Assembly: GCF_002261225.1 (NCBI RefSeq)
Contig: NZ_NEVM01000005.1
Location: 2,976,001-3,040,000 of the forward strand
Direction: 5' to 3'
Length of the DNA: 64,000 bases
Source of the DNA: Bordetella genomosp. 10
GTDB lineage: Bacteria > Pseudomonadota > Gammaproteobacteria > Burkholderiales > Burkholderiaceae_B
The notes beneath the pieces are model-generated. The model saw nothing but the letters and a program-made list of their open reading frames with translations, had not been told where the DNA came from and did not search any database. The translations under genes were made by a program, and so were the position numbers. Shown here piece after piece: positions 25,544 to 34,160 of this stretch. Within the stretch, counting starts at the first letter, position 1; the number at the start of each line of letters is the position of its first letter.

Positions 25544-26962
25544 TCAATAACGGTAGTGATTGCTCTTGTAAGGACCGTCAACCGAGACGCTGATGTAGTC
25601 GGCCTGTTCCTTGGTCAAGGTGGTCAGGTTCACGCCCAGCTTCTTCAGGTGCAGGCGCGCGACCTTTTCGTCCAGTTGCTTGGGCAGCACGTAGACCTGG
25701 CCCTTGGTGTAGGCCTCGTTGCGCGTGAACAGCTCGATCTGCGCGATGGTCTGGTTGGTGAAGGACGAGGACATCACGAAGGACGGGTGGCCGGTGGCGC
25801 AGCCCAGGTTCACCAGGCGGCCCTTGGCCAGCAGGATGATGCGCTTGCCGTCGGGGAAGATGACGTGGTCGACCTGGGGCTTGATCTCTTCCCATTGCAG
25901 GCCTTCCAGGCCGGCGACGTCGATTTCGTTGTCGAAGTGGCCGATGTTGCAGACGATGGCCTGGTCCTTCATGCGGTCCATGTGGGCGCGCGTGATGACG
26001 TTGTAGTTGCCCGTGGCGGTGACGAAGATGTCGGCCTTGTCGGCGGCCTCTTCCATGGTCACGACCTTGTAGCCTTCCATCGCCGCCTGCAGGGCGCAGA
26101 TGGGATCGATTTCCGTGACCCAGACCTGGGCGCGCAGGGCCATCAGCGCCTGGGCGCAGCCCTTGCCCACGTCGCCGTAGCCGGCCACCACGGCGACCTT
26201 GCCGGCCACCATCACGTCGGTGGCGCGCTTGATGCCGTCGACCAGCGATTCGCGGCAGCCGTACAGGTTGTCGAACTTGGACTTGGTGACCGAGTCGTTG
26301 ACGTTGATGGCGGCGAAGGCCAGTTCGCCCTTCTGCGACATCTGGTACAGGCGATGCACGCCGGTGGTGGTTTCCTCGGTCACGCCGCGGATCTGCGCCA
26401 GGCGGGTCGAGTACCACTTGGGATCGCGCGCCAGGGTGGCCTTGATGGCCGCGAACAGCACGCGCTCTTCCTCGCTGCCCGGCTTGGCCAGCACGGAGGC
26501 GTCTTTTTCAGCCTTGGCGCCCAGGTGCAGCAGCAGCGTGGCGTCGCCGCCGTCGTCCAGGATCATGTTGGCGTGTTCGCCATTGGGCCATTCGAAGATC
26601 TTGTGGGTGTAGTCCCAGTATTCGGCCAGGGTCTCGCCCTTGACGGCGAACACCGGCGTGCCGCCGGCGGCGATGGCGGCGGCGGCGTGGTCCTGGGTCG
26701 AGAAGATGTTGCACGAGGCCCAGCGCACGTCGGCGCCCAGGGCCGTCAGGGTCTCGATCAGCACCGCGGTCTGGATGGTCATGTGCAGGCTGCCGGCGAT
26801 GCGCGCGCCCTTCAGCGGCTGCGCCGCGGCGTACTCTTCGCGGGTGGCCATCAGGCCGGGCATTTCGGTTTCGGCGATGGCGATTTCGCGGCGGCCCCAG
26901 CCGGCCAGGCCGATATCGGCGACGATGGAATCGGCCACGGACTTATCGGAAACGGTGTTCAT
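25544..26962 (-). CDS. ahcY: Adenosylhomocysteinase (S-adenosylhomocysteine hydrolase)
   Basis: AhcY reversibly hydrolyses S-adenosylhomocysteine to adenosine and homocysteine, relieving product inhibition of methyltransferases. It is 472 residues with the NAD-binding GYGDVGKG (261-268), substrate segment [13 protein letters not shown] (60-72) and the C-terminal KSNHYRY tail that completes the neighbouring subunit's NAD site. GTGGAG precedes the ATG at 26962. An upstream in-frame extension runs through the riboswitch and is not translated. It is controlled by the SAH riboswitch at 27111-27234. Confidence 0.97.
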   Translation of the reverse strand: MNTVSDKSVADSIVADIGLAGWGRREIAIAETEMPGLMATREEYAAAQPLKGARIAGSLHMTIQTAVLIETLTALGADVRWASCNIFSTQDHAAAAIAAGGTPVFAVKGETLAEYWDYTHKIFEWPNGEHANMILDDGGDATLLLHLGAKAEKDASVLAKPGSEEERVLFAAIKATLARDPKWYSTRLAQIRGVTEETTTGVHRLYQMSQKGELAFAAINVNDSVTKSKFDNLYGCRESLVDGIKRATDVMVAGKVAVVAGYGDVGKGCAQALMALRAQVWVTEIDPICALQAAMEGYKVVTMEEAADKADIFVTATGNYNVITRAHMDRMKDQAIVCNIGHFDNEIDVAGLEGLQWEEIKPQVDHVIFPDGKRIILLAKGRLVNLGCATGHPSFVMSSSFTNQTIAQIELFTRNEAYTKGQVYVLPKQLDEKVARLHLKKLGVNLTTLTKEQADYISVSVDGPYKSNHYRY

Positions 26963-27110
26963 TGTGATTGCTCCACATGAGAAAACGGACGGCGCTGCCG
27001 CGCGGCCGGCGGGACGAGCGCGCGGACCCGCCCATGCCTGTGGGGGTCCGGCCGTACCGGTGGAGAACCAGACGGCGTACTCGTCTTCACCGCAGCGATG
27101 CAGTAAAGAT

Positions 27111-27234
27111 GAGCGCCGTTTCATGGCGCCGCGCGAACGCGGCATGCCTTGGAATGCTTGAGCCTGGCGGACCCGCCGGCAGCGATGGCGTCCATCGATT
27201 TGCCCGGCCTGTCCGTCGCAACGCTCCTCAAGCG
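27111..27234 (-). promoter_or_regulatory. SAH riboswitch upstream of ahcY
   Basis: The conserved blocks of the S-adenosylhomocysteine riboswitch appear in order on the minus strand: GAGGAGCGTTGCGAC (around 27229-27215), CAGGCTCAAGC (around 27175-27165) and AACGGCGCTC (27120-27111). The last pairs with the first GAGCGTT block. The middle hairpin is of variable length, as expected. SAH binding turns on ahcY in this class. About 150 nt of GC-rich expression platform separate it from the ahcY start. Confidence 0.93.
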
Positions 27235-27242
27235 TGGGCGAT

Positions 27243-27248
27243 ATTGTA
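27243..27248 (-). promoter_or_regulatory. -10 element of the ahcY promoter
   Basis: TACAAT on the minus strand lies about 8 bp before the 5' edge of the riboswitch, placing the transcription start right at the aptamer. No good -35 box is seen at 16-18 bp, so activation by another factor or a weak promoter is possible. Confidence 0.5.
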
Positions 27249-27339
27249 GCGGGTGGCCGGCGTCAGCGATACCGGGCCGCCCGCCGGCGCGGGCGCCCGG
27301 GCTTCGCCCCCCGATCCAGGGCCCGCCGGCGCCCCCCGT

Positions 27340-29802
27340 TCAGAACGAAATGGACGTGCTCAGCCACAACCGGCGTCCGTCGTCCACCAGCCAGTTGCCG
27401 TCCAGGCCGTCGGTGCGGGCGCGGTAGTCCACCGGCACCCGCTTGTCGGTGACGTTGAGGACCGACAGGCGCATGGTGACGTTCTTGTTCACCACGTAGC
27501 TGGCGCCCAGGTCATAGGTCGTGGCGCCGGGGCGGCGGCGGGTGGTGGTCGAGGCGTTGCGGTAGTTCGCCCAATACTGCTCGCTCTGCACGTGGGCGGC
27601 CGCGTACAGCGCCCATTTCTCGGCGGGCTCCCAGTCGGCGCGCAGGTTCAGGGAATGACGCGGCGTGCGGTCCAGCGGCTTGCCCTTGAGCGAGGTGCCG
27701 TCGAACGCCGTTTCGTCGTCGCTCTTGCGCTTGGACGCCGTGTACGTGTAGTTGGCGGAGAACTTGAGCGCGTCCGTGACGGGCAGCGTCAGCGAGGTTT
27801 CCACGCCCTTGAGGGTGGCGCGGCCGATGTTGCCCCAGGCATAGGTCGCGCCGGCGCTGCCGCTGCAGCCGGAAATGCACTGGCTGTAGATCTTGTCGTG
27901 GAAGTCGTTGTGGAAGAAGGTGATGCCGCCGGCCGTGCCGTCCGGATCCGTGTAATGCAGGCCGAGTTCGGTATTGGTGCTGGTCTCCGGCTTGAGATCG
28001 GGGTTGCCGGCGATGGTGCCGCGCGGCGCGCCCACGGCGCCGCCCGTGGCCTGGTAGTAGTCGGGCGCGACCTGGCGCAGTTCGGGCGCGCGGAAGCCGC
28101 GCGCCACGCCGCCCTTGACCGTCCAGCCCGGGCTCACCTGGTAGACCAGGTAGCCGCGCGGGCTCCAGTGCTGGCCGTAGAACTCGTGATGGTCCATGCG
28201 CAGGCCGCCGGTGAAGCTGAGCCGGTCGGTCAGCGCCCACTCGTCCTCGCCGAACAGCGCCCACGAGTGTTCGCTCAGGCGGCTGACGGTGTTCATCTTG
28301 GCGCTGGAAGCGGCCTCGTTGTCCGTGCCCGAGAGCTTCTCCTGCAGGAACTGGCCCCCCAGCGTCAGGATGTGGCTGGACAGCGGCACCACCGCCTTGG
28401 CGTCCAGCACCGTGGTGCTCAGCCGGGTGTCGGGATAGCTGGTGGTGTCGGCGCCGCCGATGGTGTTGTGCGAGGTGCCGATCTCGTGCTGTAGCGACAC
28501 CGTGGTGTTGCCCCAGCCCCAGCGGCCTTCGTGCGTGGCGCGGAAATGCGTGTCGCGCATGTTCAGGCGGTAGTCGTCGGTGCTGTCGTCCAGCGATTTG
28601 CCGGTGGTGGCGTAGCGGAAGTATTCGTCCTGCCCCGCCTCCAGCGTGATGTCCTGGCCGCTCGTCGGCTTGATGTTGAGCTTGGCGGTCACGCCGCGGT
28701 CGCGGATGCCGTAGCTGCCGTCCTGCACGTCGGCCTCGGTGCGGCCGTTGGCCTTGCCGTAGATCTGCAGGCCGACCTTGTCTTCCTTGATGGGGCCGGC
28801 CAGGTAGAAGTCGGCCTGGCGGCTGTTGCCCAGCCGGCTGTGCTGTTGCAACACGGTGCCCAGGTCGATGTTGCCGGTCCATTTTTCCGGCACCTTACGG
28901 GTGATGATGTTGATCACCCCGCCCAGCGCGTCCGAACCGTAGAGCGAGGACATCGGGCCGCGGATCACTTCGATGCGCTCGATGGCCGCCAGCGGCGGGA
29001 TCTGCGCGCCCTGCACCATGCCCAGCTCTTCGCGGTTCAGCAGCTCGCGCGTGCCCTGGCGCACGCCGTCGACCAGGATCAGCGTGTACTTGCCCGGCAT
29101 GCCGCGGATGTTGATGTCCTGCTTGTTGGCGCTGGCGCCCACCACGCTCACGCCCTCGACGTCGGTCAGCGCGTCCTGCAGGTTGGCGTAGGGTTTCCGG
29201 GCGATCTCCTCGCGCGTGAGCACGGTGACGCTGGCCGGCGCCTCGGCGACCGATTGCTCGTAGCCGGTGGCGGTCACGGTGACGGTGCCCAGGGTCTGGG
29301 GGGCGGCTTCGCCCGAACGGGCGGACGGCGAGACGGCGGCGGCGGCGGCCGCGCCCGTGGCCGCGGGCGTCGCCGGCGCCTGGCGCAATACGTAGGCGCC
29401 GCCGTTGCCGGCGACCGCCGTCAATCCCGTCCCCGCCAGCAGGCTGTCCAGCGCGGCCTGCGTGTCGAAGGTGCCGCGCAAGCCGGCGCTTTGCCGGCCC
29501 CGCACCAGCTCGGGCGCGGCGGCCAGCGGCACGCCGGACTCGGTCACGAAACGCGCCAGCGCGATGTCGAGCGGCCCCGCCGGAATATCGTAGGCGCGGG
29601 CGGCGGACGCCTGGCGCGCCGGGTTGCCCGCGGCCTGGGCGTGGGCCGCGGGCTGCCATGTTGCCGCCCCCAGGCCGACGAGCAGCGCCAGATGGATGGC
29701 GGCCGCGAGCCGCGTGGGGCGGAGTCCCGCTTGCGTTCGCGCCGGCGCGCTGGAAACGTGCGCCGCGGCGGCGGCCACGGCATGGGAGGGCTGGTAAGAC
29801 AT
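27340..29802 (-). CDS. TonB-dependent outer-membrane receptor with N-terminal signalling (STN) domain
   Basis: This 820-residue ferric-siderophore type receptor has a long signal peptide (to about 55, ending AHA), an STN secretin/TonB short domain (about 71-140) that talks to FecR, a TonB-box-like TVTVTATG (about 173-180), and a plug (about 185-300) with INIRGMPGKYTLILVDGVRQ and GPMSSLYGSDALGGVINIIT. A 22-strand-type barrel follows, ending in LSTSISF with a terminal Phe. Plug and barrel resemble catecholate (CirA/BfrD-type) receptors more than haem receptors. The cognate FecR and FecI genes lie directly upstream. The ligand is not determinable. Confidence 0.92.
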   Translation of the reverse strand: MSYQPSHAVAAAAAHVSSAPARTQAGLRPTRLAAAIHLALLVGLGAATWQPAAHAQAAGNPARQASAARAYDIPAGPLDIALARFVTESGVPLAAAPELVRGRQSAGLRGTFDTQAALDSLLAGTGLTAVAGNGGAYVLRQAPATPAATGAAAAAAVSPSARSGEAAPQTLGTVTVTATGYEQSVAEAPASVTVLTREEIARKPYANLQDALTDVEGVSVVGASANKQDINIRGMPGKYTLILVDGVRQGTRELLNREELGMVQGAQIPPLAAIERIEVIRGPMSSLYGSDALGGVINIITRKVPEKWTGNIDLGTVLQQHSRLGNSRQADFYLAGPIKEDKVGLQIYGKANGRTEADVQDGSYGIRDRGVTAKLNIKPTSGQDITLEAGQDEYFRYATTGKSLDDSTDDYRLNMRDTHFRATHEGRWGWGNTTVSLQHEIGTSHNTIGGADTTSYPDTRLSTTVLDAKAVVPLSSHILTLGGQFLQEKLSGTDNEAASSAKMNTVSRLSEHSWALFGEDEWALTDRLSFTGGLRMDHHEFYGQHWSPRGYLVYQVSPGWTVKGGVARGFRAPELRQVAPDYYQATGGAVGAPRGTIAGNPDLKPETSTNTELGLHYTDPDGTAGGITFFHNDFHDKIYSQCISGCSGSAGATYAWGNIGRATLKGVETSLTLPVTDALKFSANYTYTASKRKSDDETAFDGTSLKGKPLDRTPRHSLNLRADWEPAEKWALYAAAHVQSEQYWANYRNASTTTRRRPGATTYDLGASYVVNKNVTMRLSVLNVTDKRVPVDYRARTDGLDGNWLVDDGRRLWLSTSISF

Positions 29803-29966
29803 GGCGAAAACAATTCCTCGTGCAAGGTATTTGGTGATGGATACGGACCGCCGTGCCGCCGGGCGCGGCGGCGCCGGCCGGCGAACCGGACCGGGGCCGC
29901 GTCGCGGACGGCTGGGCGATCCCTTCACCCCCTTAATCGAACGAGCGGCCGAAAAGTAGAAGCCAT

Positions 29967-29986
29967 CCGCGAAAATTTTTTCGCGG
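29967..29986. other. Perfect 20-bp palindrome between fecR and the receptor
   Basis: The arms CCGCGAAAA and TTTTCGCGG with a 2-nt centre lie in the 279-bp spacer (29803-30081), about 170 bp upstream of the receptor ATG. The spacer holds no gene. The receptor promoter, presumably read by the FecI-type sigma factor, should be here. The palindrome may be an operator or a hairpin at the end of the fecIR transcript. Confidence 0.45.
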
Positions 29987-30081
29987 GCCGTGCCGGGGAC
30001 GGCGGCGCCAGGGGAAGGAGGGTCGGCTGGGAGGGGTCGGCGGCCGAAGCAGCAGGGGCGCCGAGGGAATCGGCGGCGAGG

Positions 30082-31101
30082 TCAGCCGCCCGGCGCCGCG
30101 CCGCGCGCTTCGATGCTCACCCACCACGGCAGCGTGCGCCGGACGCGGATGGGCAGCACGGCTTCGAGCATCGCCAGGGCCTGGTCCGGGCGGTTGAGCG
30201 GGTAGCCGCCGAAGACCGGCAGATCGGCCACCTCCGGCGCCAGGCCCAGGTGGCCCGGGTAATAGCGCCGCAGTTCCCCCACCACCTCGCGCAGCGGCGT
30301 GTCGCGGGCGACGAGCAGCCCGCGCGTCCAGGCCTCGCGGGACGGATCGGCGGCTTCGGTCGCCGCCAGCGCCGCGCGGGTGAAGCGGGTCTGTCGGCCG
30401 GTGGGGATGACGGCGCCGGCGTCCGTGCCAGCGGTGCGCACCTGGACGGCGCCCTCGTAGACGGCCAGGAAGGTCTCGTGCGCGTCCTGGCGCACGGCGA
30501 AACGGGTGCCCAGGGCCTGCATCCGGCCTTGCGGCGTCTCGACGTAAAATGGACGCCCCTGCGGATCGGCCGCGGTGTCGACGAGGATTTCTCCCCTGAC
30601 CAGATGCAGGCAGCGCCGGTCCGTCCGGTAGTCCCGGTTGAAGGCGCTCTGGGCGTTGAGCCACACGCGGGTGCCGTCGGACAGCACGACGTCGCGCACT
30701 TCGCCGGTGCCGCTGCGGTAGTCCGCCACCCATGCCAGGGCCAGCCGCGGCAGGTCCGTCTGGCGCCACGCGGCCCAGCCGGCCAGGCCGCTGCCGGCCA
30801 AGGCGGCCAGGCCCAGCAAGGTGCGCCGCTGGCGCGCCCGGTCGCCGCTGGCCTGCCGGTAGGCGGCCAGCGCGCTGCCCCGCTCCGGGCTGGTCTTGAT
30901 CGGGTCGAAGCGGCGGCTGATGCGCTCGACGTAGCGCCACGCCTCCCGGTGCTCGGCCGACTCGGCCAGCCAGGCTTCCCAATGGCGCCGGTCGGCGGCC
31001 GTCGCCTCGCCCGAATCCAGGACCGCGAACCAGCCGGCGGCCTGCTCCAGGCTGCGGTGCGACGGTTCGGCGGCGGGCGGGTCGAGGGAGGATGCGGTCA
31101 C
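30082..31101 (-). CDS. fecR: FecR-family anti-sigma / signal-transducing regulator
   Basis: This inner-membrane protein of 339 residues relays receptor occupancy to the sigma factor. The N-terminal cytoplasmic DUF4880-type domain (AAGWFAVLDSGEATAADRRH, WLAESAEHREAW) is followed by one membrane helix (about 93-112). The periplasmic FecR domain carries VVLSDGTRVWLNAQSAF and FYVETPQGRMQALGTRFAV. The C-terminal STN-contacting part is RRYYPGHLGLAPEVADLPVFGGY. It uses a GTG start, 30 bp after fecI in the same operon. Confidence 0.92.
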   Translation of the reverse strand: MTASSLDPPAAEPSHRSLEQAAGWFAVLDSGEATAADRRHWEAWLAESAEHREAWRYVERISRRFDPIKTSPERGSALAAYRQASGDRARQRRTLLGLAALAGSGLAGWAAWRQTDLPRLALAWVADYRSGTGEVRDVVLSDGTRVWLNAQSAFNRDYRTDRRCLHLVRGEILVDTAADPQGRPFYVETPQGRMQALGTRFAVRQDAHETFLAVYEGAVQVRTAGTDAGAVIPTGRQTRFTRAALAATEAADPSREAWTRGLLVARDTPLREVVGELRRYYPGHLGLAPEVADLPVFGGYPLNRPDQALAMLEAVLPIRVRRTLPWWVSIEARGAAPGG

Positions 31102-31131
31102 GGCGTGCCGGGCGGGACGAACGATCCGGCG

Positions 31132-31710
31132 TCAGAAGGCGTCATGGAGGACGGCGGCCGAGCCCGCCGGCATGCGCGCGCCTTGCGGCAATTCCGCCAC
31201 CACCTGGCGCGCCTCCAGGCGCAGGCAATGCAGCATGGCCTGGCCGACATAGGTCGTCACCGTGCGCGTGGAAACGCCCAGTTCGCGGGCCACTTCCTTG
31301 TGGGTCATGTCGCCGGCCACGGCCAGCACGAAGGCGCGGGCCGCCTTGGGCGGCAGGCTGCGCAGCATGGCGTCGATTTCCTGCAACGCCTCCAGCACGA
31401 TCGCCTGGTGCTCGGCCGAGGGCATGGCGGCGTCGGCGCAGGCGGCCAGCGCCTCGAGCCAGGCGCGCTCGATGCAGCGGCGGCGCCAGAGATCCACGCA
31501 CAGGCCGTTGGCCATCGTGCGCAGGTAGCCGCGGGCTTCCGGCGCGCTGTCGAAACGGCGCGGCGTTTGCATCAGGCGCAGGAAGGCGTCATGGGCGAGA
31601 TCCGCCGCGTCGTCGGCATTGCCCAGCCGGCGCTGGAGCCAGCCCTGTAGCCAACCGTGATGGCCGCCGTACAGGGATTCGAAGTTCGACGGGGATGCCA
31701 AGCCTGGCAC
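31132..31710 (-). CDS. fecI: ECF sigma factor, FecI type
   Basis: This 192-residue extracytoplasmic-function sigma factor has sigma-2 (DAADLAHDAFLRLMQ, YLRTMANGLCVDLWRRR) and a sigma-4 helix-turn-helix (MTHKEVARELGVSTRTVTTY). It should transcribe the TonB receptor gene when FecR signals ligand binding. It starts at GTG 31710 with AGGA upstream; no better ATG precedes region 2. The strongly AT-rich patch just upstream (31748-31790) probably holds its promoter and a Fur site. Confidence 0.92.
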   Translation of the reverse strand: MPGLASPSNFESLYGGHHGWLQGWLQRRLGNADDAADLAHDAFLRLMQTPRRFDSAPEARGYLRTMANGLCVDLWRRRCIERAWLEALAACADAAMPSAEHQAIVLEALQEIDAMLRSLPPKAARAFVLAVAGDMTHKEVARELGVSTRTVTTYVGQAMLHCLRLEARQVVAELPQGARMPAGSAAVLHDAF

Positions 31711-31754
31711 GATGCGTTCCTGTAGCGCCGGGCTACGGGAGCGCGGCTAAAAAT

Positions 31755-31789
31755 CTAAATAAGAATTGTTATTAATCATAATGAGAAAT
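31755..31789 (-). promoter_or_regulatory. Candidate Fur box / promoter of the fecIR operon
   Basis: The sequence between fecI and the glycosyltransferase stop is an isolated AT-rich island containing GAATTGTTATTAATCATAAT (31763-31782). This resembles overlapping NAT-type hexamers of Fur sites, though not a close match to the 19-bp consensus. Iron-regulated sigma genes normally have Fur here. Confidence 0.45.
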
Positions 31790-31792
31790 CCG

Positions 31793-32806
31793 CTACCCCG
31801 CAACACGGAGCGGATGCGCCAGGGCCGCCAGCAGGTCCCGGGCCACGCCGTCCCAGGTGCGCGCCAGGGCATGCCGGCGCACCGTGTCCCGGTCCAGCGC
31901 CAGCGCCGCGCGGCAGGCCGCGCCCAGGTCGTCGTCGAGGCAGCCGGTGACGCCGTCCTGGATCACCGCCAGCGGCGCTTCGCTGCGGAAGGCCGCCACC
32001 GGCGTGCCGCAGGCCTGGGCCTCCAGCATCACCAGGCCGAACGTGTCGGTCAGGCTGGGAAAGACGAAAACGTCGGCGGCCGAGTAGTAGCGCGGCAGGT
32101 CGGCGTCCGAGCGCATGCCCTCGAAGCGGACGCCGGGATATTTCCGGCGCAGGCGCGCCTCGTCCGGCCCGGCGCCCACCACCATCTTCGAGCCGGGCAG
32201 GTCCAGGGACAGGAAGGCGTCCAGGTTCTTTTCCCGGGCGACGCGGCCCACGCTCAGGAACAGGGGGCGCGGCAATTCGGGAAAGGCGTCGCGGGGGCCC
32301 GGCGTGAACTTGCCGCCGTCCACGCCGCGCGACCACACCTGCAGGTTCTGCAAGCCGCGGCCGGCCACGATGTCGCGCACCGTGGGCGTGGGCACCAGCA
32401 CCCGCTGCGACGGCCGGTGGAACCAGCGCAGGAAGCGCCATGGCAGCGACGCCGGGATGCCCAGGCGCGCTTCCAGGTAGTCGGGGAACATGGTGTGGAA
32501 GGAGGTGGTGTAGCGCCAGCCCCGGCGCTTGGCCATGCGCCGCGCGGCCAGGCCCAGCGGGCCCTCGGTGGCGATGTGCAGGGCGTCGGGCGTCACGTCG
32601 CCCAGCATGCGCTCGAGCTGCCGGCCCGGGAACAGGCACAGCCGCAGGTCGGGCTCGGACGGCGCCGGCACGGTGCGCGCGCCCTCCGGGCTGACGACGA
32701 GGACTTCGTGCCCCCACTCCCGCAACAAGCGGCACATGGTCGTCCAGGTGCGGACGACGCCATTGACCTGCGGATGCCAGGCATCCGTAACCAGCGCGAT
32801 GAGCAT
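31793..32806 (-). CDS. Glycosyltransferase, GT-B fold (GT4 family)
   Basis: This 337-residue retaining glycosyltransferase starts [20 protein letters not shown], the family opening with the Gly/Asn donor loop. The C-terminal domain carries [18 protein letters not shown] and the EX7E-like donor motif in [20 protein letters not shown]. It resembles GT4 enzymes that glycosylate diacylglycerol or add mannose (MgtA/SqdX group). The acceptor is unknown. The long upstream in-frame opening to 33013 crosses the ompW promoter region and is rejected. It ends 83 bp before the start of fecI and is read in the same direction. Confidence 0.87.
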   Translation of the reverse strand: MLIALVTDAWHPQVNGVVRTWTTMCRLLREWGHEVLVVSPEGARTVPAPSEPDLRLCLFPGRQLERMLGDVTPDALHIATEGPLGLAARRMAKRRGWRYTTSFHTMFPDYLEARLGIPASLPWRFLRWFHRPSQRVLVPTPTVRDIVAGRGLQNLQVWSRGVDGGKFTPGPRDAFPELPRPLFLSVGRVAREKNLDAFLSLDLPGSKMVVGAGPDEARLRRKYPGVRFEGMRSDADLPRYYSAADVFVFPSLTDTFGLVMLEAQACGTPVAAFRSEAPLAVIQDGVTGCLDDDLGAACRAALALDRDTVRRHALARTWDGVARDLLAALAHPLRVAG

Positions 32807-32888
32807 GGGGAGCACCCGGGGGGGCGAGAAAAACGCCATTAGGCCCGCCCTACATGACATGAAAGCGACAGCACGGCACGCGGCGCCG

Positions 32889-32926
32889 GCGCCACGTCTG
32901 CGCCACATCTGCGCCACATCTGCGCC
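32889..32926. repeat. 11-bp tandem repeat in the ompW upstream region
   Basis: GCGCCACGTCT, GCGCCACATCT and GCGCCACATCT lie head-to-tail, followed by a partial GCGCC. The 11-bp period is about one helical turn, and the array ends 38 bp before the FNR-type site. Confidence 0.75.
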
Positions 32927-32963
32927 GTAACGGCGCGGTACGGCTGGGCAATCGTCGACGCCA

Positions 32964-32977
32964 TTGATTTTTATCAA
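32964..32977 (+). promoter_or_regulatory. FNR/ANR-type binding site upstream of ompW
   Basis: TTGATTTTTATCAA is an exact match to the consensus TTGAT-N4-ATCAA. It is centred about 70 bp before the ompW start codon, a spacing compatible with class II activation if transcription begins near 33012. OmpW is activated by FNR in enterobacteria, which agrees. Confidence 0.8.
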
Positions 32978-33040
32978 CGGGCGCGCGTGTCCCCGCTGCC
33001 ATCCTTGCTGCACAGGACCTCGATTATTGGAGATACGAAG

Positions 33041-33700
33041 ATGTCTATTCCCATGGCAACCCTGGCGCGCGCCGTCCGCACGGGCGCCGCGTCATGTGCT
33101 CTGTTCGCCGCCCTGCTGGCGGCCGCGCCGGCGCATGCCTACGATGCCGGAGACTGGCTGCTGCGCGTGGGCGCCACCCAGGTCCGGCCCAAGTCCGACA
33201 CGGGCCACGCGCTGGACGGCGCGGTGGGCCTGCACGCCAACAACAGCGTGCGCCCCAGCTTCACGGTCACGTACATGGCCACGCAGAACATCGGCATCGA
33301 ATTGCTGGGCGCCGTGCCCTTCCAGCACGACGTGCGCGGCAGCGGCGCGGTCGGCGGCAACATCGTCAACACCAAGCAACTGCCGCCCACGCTCAGCCTG
33401 CAATGGCATTTCCTGCCGGACAGTCGCATCCAGCCCTACGTGGGCGTGGGCCTGAACTACACCCACTTCTTCGACACCAAGAGCCGCGGCGCCCTGGCGG
33501 GCAACGACGTCAAGCTGACGGACTCGTGGGGCGTGGCGGGGCAGATCGGCGTGGACTACAAGCTGAGCGACCGCTGGCTGCTGAACGCCGACGTGCGCTA
33601 CATCGACATCGATTCCAAGGTGAAGCTCAATGGCGACACCATCGGACGCGCGCACGTCGATCCCTGGGTGTTCACGGTGGCGGTCGGCTACCGGTTCTGA
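33041..33700 (+). CDS. ompW: OmpW-family outer-membrane protein
   Basis: This eight-stranded outer-membrane barrel has 219 residues with a signal peptide to about residue 33 (PAHA). The mature protein opens [19 protein letters not shown], the OmpW signature, and contains [10 protein letters not shown] and [14 protein letters not shown]. It ends in aromatic GYRF, the outer-membrane insertion signal. The start at 33041 has GGAGAT upstream. OmpW forms a narrow hydrophobic channel implicated in small-molecule passage. Regulation by oxygen is likely through the upstream FNR-type site. It abuts the convergent DUF1289 gene with zero spacing. Confidence 0.93.
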   Translation: MSIPMATLARAVRTGAASCALFAALLAAAPAHAYDAGDWLLRVGATQVRPKSDTGHALDGAVGLHANNSVRPSFTVTYMATQNIGIELLGAVPFQHDVRGSGAVGGNIVNTKQLPPTLSLQWHFLPDSRIQPYVGVGLNYTHFFDTKSRGALAGNDVKLTDSWGVAGQIGVDYKLSDRWLLNADVRYIDIDSKVKLNGDTIGRAHVDPWVFTVAVGYRF

Positions 33701-34030
33701 TCAACCCTTGCGCCGCGGATAGCCTTCCGCGCGGATGCGGGTCCAGATCACCTGCTTTTCCTCGGGACTGAGGAAAACCCATTCCGCCACTTCCATGGCC
33801 GTGCGGCCGCAGCCGCGGCAGACGTCGTCGTAGAGCGTGGAGCAGACCGCGACGCAGGGCGAATCGGTCATGGTGAAGACGCCCCTGCCCTCGGGGGCGG
33901 GAGGCGTGGCGGCGCCGCCGGCGCGGCTGTCGGCGGGGCTGTTGCCGGTCCCGGAGGCGGCGCCAGAGGCGGCATCTTCGGGACCGGCGGAAGAAGAATC
34001 GATGTACGGGCAAACCATGGGCCAGAGCAT
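33701..34030 (-). CDS. DUF1289 domain protein
   Basis: The C-terminal 56 residues form the small cysteine motif domain DUF1289: DSPCVAVCSTLYDDVCRGCG, then RTAMEVAEW. Four cysteines suggest a metal or Fe-S site, unproven. From the ATG at 34030 the protein is 109 residues, with a low-complexity Ala/Gly/Pro N-terminus. A start at 33871 (MTDSPCVAVC) would give the usual short form of about 56 residues. No clear Shine-Dalgarno decides between them. Its stop codon is directly adjacent to the ompW stop. Confidence 0.75.
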   Translation of the reverse strand: MLWPMVCPYIDSSSAGPEDAASGAASGTGNSPADSRAGGAATPPAPEGRGVFTMTDSPCVAVCSTLYDDVCRGCGRTAMEVAEWVFLSPEEKQVIWTRIRAEGYPRRKG

Positions 34031-34160
34031 AGCACCGGGGCCGCCCGCTTACCCTCGCCGGTCCAAGGGACATCGCCCGATGTAAGCGCCTACTGCGCCG
34101 CTACGCATTGCCTTGCGGAGCGACGCATACCTGGCCGATCTCCCGGCCTTGGATCCGCGC

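Noticed and set aside
28531..31650. Very long open frame (over 1000 codons) on the plus strand opposite the receptor and fecR genes
   Set aside because: It is a high-GC shadow frame: the minus strand holds three well-recognised proteins, and the plus translation is low-complexity with no family features.
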